From Lachnospiraceae bacterium (GTDB lineage: Bacteria > Bacillota_A > Clostridia > Lachnospirales > Lachnospiraceae): a DNA stretch of 17,059 bases. Made by a program: the position numbers and the translations under genes. The stretch's first letter is position 1; each line of letters starts with the position of its first letter. The notes beneath the pieces are model-generated. The model worked only from the letters and a program-made list of their open reading frames with translations. It ran no database searches and was not told the origin of the DNA. The DNA lies in NCBI GenBank assembly GCA_017430765.1, contig JAFRMI010000041.1, positions 1 to 17,059 of the forward strand, written 5' to 3'. Of this stretch, positions 14,574 to 17,059 are shown in pieces.

Positions 14574-15620
14574 ATGGTAATGAAGGAAGATCTTGTATTA
14601 AAGGCCAGAGCGGACGGGGCGTCCGATATCCATCTTATATGCGGGCTCCCGCCGAAGTACAGGGTGAGCGGCGCCCTCCAGGATATGACAGGGGGATCCC
14701 TCAGCTGCAGCGAATGCACGGCTATTGCGAAGGACCTTGCGAAAGGTGGCTGGGAGGAATATGAGAAGACGGGTGAGCTGGACGCGTCCGAGACGATCGC
14801 GGGTGTCCGCTGCCGAATCCATATCTTCCGCCAGCAGGGAATGCCGTCTGTGGCACTGCGTCTTCTCTCCGAACAGATCCCCAGGCTTGACCGCCTGGGA
14901 CTGCCTCCCGCGGCACTGACACTGACGGATCTTCACAAAGGGATCGTCCTCGTCACCGGTGAGACGGGTTCCGGTAAGTCAACAACACTTGCGGCTCTTC
15001 TCGATCACATCAATCACACGAGAAGAGACCACATCGTGACGCTGGAGGATCCGGTTGAATACCTTTACACGCCGGATCTGTGCGCCATCAACCAGCGCGA
15101 GGTCGGTAAGGACACTGTGAGCTTTGCTTCGGGACTCCGCGCATCTCTCCGCGAGGATCCCAATGTGATCCTGATCGGCGAGATGCGTGATCGCGAGACG
15201 ATCGAGACCGCGATCACGGCGGCGGAGACCGGGCACCTGGTATTCGGCACCCTGCACACAGGCAGCGCGTCCGATTCGGTGGACCGCATCGTGCAGGTTT
15301 TCCCGGAGGGGATGCAGACCCAGATCCGCCTGCAGCTCTCCATGACGCTCATGGCGGTGCTGACCCAGCAGCTGATCCCGAAAAAAGGAGGCGGAAGGGC
15401 TCTTGCCTGTGAGATGATGGTCGTCACGGATGCGATCCGGAACCTGATCCGCGCGGGGAATACCCCGCAGATCGCCAACGCTATTGCGACGAGCGCATCG
15501 ATCGGCGGACAGACGATGGACCAGGCCCTGGTAAGACTCGTCCGTTCCGGTACAATCACCCGGGATATGGCTTTGCATTATGCCAAGGAACCGGACTACG
15601 TTAAGAAAAATGCGATGTAA
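14574..15620 (+). CDS. pilT: Type IV pilus retraction ATPase PilT
   Basis: A 348-residue hexameric ATPase that depolymerises pili and drives retraction and twitching. Its opening KARADGASDIHL and GLPPKYRVSG are PilT-like and there is no MshEN domain. Walker A GETGSGKST is at 129-137. The Asp box is TLEDPVEYLY, then FASGLRASLREDPNVILIGEMRD (catalytic Glu about 203), the His box HLVFGTLHTGSASDSVDRIV, and the retraction-specific region with GGGRALACEMMV and AIRNLIRAG. AAGGAA at 14560-14565 is eight bases before the ATG. It lies between pilB and pilC, so extension and retraction motors are made together. Nothing seems missing. Confidence 0.94.
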   Translation: MVMKEDLVLKARADGASDIHLICGLPPKYRVSGALQDMTGGSLSCSECTAIAKDLAKGGWEEYEKTGELDASETIAGVRCRIHIFRQQGMPSVALRLLSEQIPRLDRLGLPPAALTLTDLHKGIVLVTGETGSGKSTTLAALLDHINHTRRDHIVTLEDPVEYLYTPDLCAINQREVGKDTVSFASGLRASLREDPNVILIGEMRDRETIETAITAAETGHLVFGTLHTGSASDSVDRIVQVFPEGMQTQIRLQLSMTLMAVLTQQLIPKKGGGRALACEMMVVTDAIRNLIRAGNTPQIANAIATSASIGGQTMDQALVRLVRSGTITRDMALHYAKEPDYVKKNAM

Positions 15621-15666
15621 CTGTGGGTTCTTTGAATCAGACATCCTGAGGAAGGAGTGATCCGGG

Positions 15667-16887
15667 TTGGTAACCTATAAATATTCGGCGATCTCCCGGG
15701 ACGGGCAGAAAGTGAACGGCATGATCGAGGCCTTCAATGAGATGGACGCCGCGGAGCGGGTCCGTCAGACCTGCGATATCGTTCTGAAGCTGACGCCCGT
15801 CGCAGACAAGGAGGAGAGCGGGAGCTTTCTCAATAAGGAGATCGGCGGGAACAAACTGGATATCAAGGCATTTACGCTGATGTGCAGCCAGTTTGCCATC
15901 ATTCTGAAGTCCGGTGTTCCCATCTCACGCACGGTCCACCTGATTGCCGAAAAGACAGAGAATAAGCCACTTAAGAAGATGCTGAAGAAAGTCGGAGAGG
16001 ACGTTGAGGCGGGTCGTGCCATATCGTCAAGCTTTGCCGAGCGAGGTGAGAAGCTTCTGCCCCTCACCTTCATCGAGACGATCCGGGCCGGTGAGGAATC
16101 CGGAAATCTCGACCGCTCATTCGAATCGATGAGCCGGCATTATGACAAGCAGGCAAAGACACGCGCCAAGGTCAAGGGCGCCATGATCTATCCGGTCTTC
16201 GTCCTCATTGTCGCTGTAGTGGTCGTCATCGTCCTCATGGTCAAGGTCGTCCCGACATTTACCGCAATTTTTGAGGACCTGGGTACGGAACTTCCGACCA
16301 TGACGAAGATCCTGATCGCCATATCCGGCTTTTTCAGAAAGTACAGCCTGCTTCTGATCGGTGTGATCGCGGTCCTTGTTCTTATTGTCAAGCTGTACGG
16401 CAACACGGAGGACGGGAGACTTAATCTGGCAAAGCTTCAGCTGAAGCTGCCGATCTTCGGAAATATTGCGCAGCTGAACGCCGCGAGCCAGTTCTCCAAC
16501 ACAATGGCGATGATGCTGGAGGCGGGACTGCAGATATCAAGGTCGATCGCGATTACCTCCAAGGTGATGGACAACTATTATGTCTCGCAGAGCGTCGGAA
16601 AGATCTCCGGCAAGCTGGAAGAGGGTCGGACTCTCGGTTCCAGCCTCCGCGAGACGGACTGTCTTCCGGATATCCTCATTGATATGTCGGCGGTCGGGGA
16701 GGAGACCGGTGAGCTGGAGAAGACGCTCAATACCATCGCCGGCTACTATGACTCCGAGCTGGAGCAGGCCACACAGGACGCGCTCGCGAAGCTGGAGCCG
16801 GCCGTTCTCGTGGTACTGGCTGTCATTGCGGGATTTATCGTTATCGCCATGTACATGGCCATGTTTGAAATGTACAACAGCATGTGA
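15667..16887 (+). CDS. pilC: Type IV pilus inner-membrane platform protein PilC (TTG start)
   Basis: The 406-residue integral-membrane platform on which PilB and PilT act. It has two T2SSF domains (about 63-185 and 265-390), recognised by FTLMCSQFAIILKSGVPISR with LTFIETIRAGEESGNLD, and by QFSNTMAMMLEAGLQISRSI with LIDMSAVGEETGELE. Membrane helices lie near 173-198, 222-243 and 375-395. The start is a TTG at 15667: AAGGAG at 15652-15657 is nine bases upstream, and the protein then opens MVTYKYSAISRDGQKVNG as PilC homologues do. No in-frame ATG gives a full domain. The TTG start may keep its level below that of the pilin. Confidence 0.95.
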   Translation: MVTYKYSAISRDGQKVNGMIEAFNEMDAAERVRQTCDIVLKLTPVADKEESGSFLNKEIGGNKLDIKAFTLMCSQFAIILKSGVPISRTVHLIAEKTENKPLKKMLKKVGEDVEAGRAISSSFAERGEKLLPLTFIETIRAGEESGNLDRSFESMSRHYDKQAKTRAKVKGAMIYPVFVLIVAVVVVIVLMVKVVPTFTAIFEDLGTELPTMTKILIAISGFFRKYSLLLIGVIAVLVLIVKLYGNTEDGRLNLAKLQLKLPIFGNIAQLNAASQFSNTMAMMLEAGLQISRSIAITSKVMDNYYVSQSVGKISGKLEEGRTLGSSLRETDCLPDILIDMSAVGEETGELEKTLNTIAGYYDSELEQATQDALAKLEPAVLVVLAVIAGFIVIAMYMAMFEMYNSM

Positions 16888-16892
16888 GTGAG

Positions 16893-16959
16893 GTTTTTTT
16901 CGCCGCCCTGCCGGCGTGAAAAATAGAAACCCTCTGCGGCAACCCCGGAGTGCCGCAGA
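16893..16959 (+). promoter_or_regulatory. Hairpins between pilC and the prepilin gene
   Basis: TCTGCGGCA (16933-16941) pairs perfectly with TGCCGCAGA (16951-16959) around a nine-base loop. Before it, CGCCG and CGGCG form a stem framed by a T run (from 16893) and an A run. The long hairpin is followed by A residues, not T, so it is not a standard terminator for this strand. It may protect or process the mRNA so that pilin is made in excess. Confidence 0.5.
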
Positions 16960-16997
16960 AAAGCAACACGGTATTCAAATACAGAAAGGAAAAGACT

Positions 16998-17059
16998 ATG
17001 AAAAACAATCGTAAGGGCTTCACCCTGGCAGAGCTCCTGATCGTCGTGGCGATCATTGC
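16998..17059 (+). CDS. Type IV prepilin-like protein, N-terminus (partial)
   Basis: The first 20 codons are visible. They form a classic prepilin leader: MKNNRKG followed by FTLAELLIVVAII. A prepilin peptidase would cut after the Gly and N-methylate the Phe, and Glu5 of the mature form (in FTLAE) is present as assembly requires. AAAGGA at 16985-16990 is seven bases before the ATG. Its place after pilC suggests the major pilin or a pseudopilin; the rest lies outside the window, so its class cannot be told. Confidence 0.92.
   Translation, partial: MKNNRKGFTLAELLIVVAII

Overview
The window looks like a chromosomal segment of a Gram-positive anaerobe of the Clostridia, most likely a Lachnospiraceae-type member. 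The reasons are the style of the proteins, strong AGGAGG-like ribosome binding sites, the early oxygen-independent corrin pathway with a CbiK-type cobaltochelatase, and Clostridia-like signalling and pilus genes. All convincing genes lie on the + strand. Species assignment is an inference; no search was run.

Region 1 (1-1333): the 3' end of pheT, a hairpin that is probably a terminator, and queA (queuosine synthesis). queA carries an in-frame 30-bp minisatellite that adds about 30 residues of a GEP..GK.VD decapeptide repeat.

Region 2 (1421-7956): a tightly packed tetrapyrrole/corrin operon. It holds a uroporphyrinogen-III methyltransferase/synthase fusion (CobA-HemD), a C20 methyltransferase (CbiL), an ABC-2 type transporter pair, the cobaltochelatase CbiK, a secreted and membrane-anchored protein with two NEAT-like beta-rich modules, and a precorrin-2 dehydrogenase. 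Together these cover uroporphyrinogen III synthesis, precorrin-2, sirohydrochlorin, cobalt-sirohydrochlorin and cobalt-factor III. The module ends in a broken second copy of queA (7760-7956). That copy has replaced the natural end of the dehydrogenase gene, so the module is flanked by direct repeats of queA sequence.

Region 3 (8082-12431): the most unusual part. One reading frame of about 1450 codons encodes, in order, a 12-helix APC-superfamily amino-acid permease, an extra membrane pair with a short outside loop, an intact GGDEF diguanylate cyclase, a response-regulator receiver, a degenerate GGDEF and an intact EAL phosphodiesterase with a C-terminal PAS-like tail. It is split by a single in-frame amber codon (10803-10805) inside the second GGDEF domain. 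An ATG follows six bases later in the same frame. A strong terminator follows the gene.

Region 4 (12543-17059): a type IV pilus operon with a near-consensus promoter, a structured leader containing a possible 11-codon leader peptide, then pilB, pilT, pilC and the start of a prepilin gene. PilB has a textbook MshEN c-di-GMP-binding N-terminus (two 24-residue motifs separated by 5 residues). This suggests that the neighbouring permease/cyclase/phosphodiesterase may convert a small-molecule signal into c-di-GMP that PilB reads directly.
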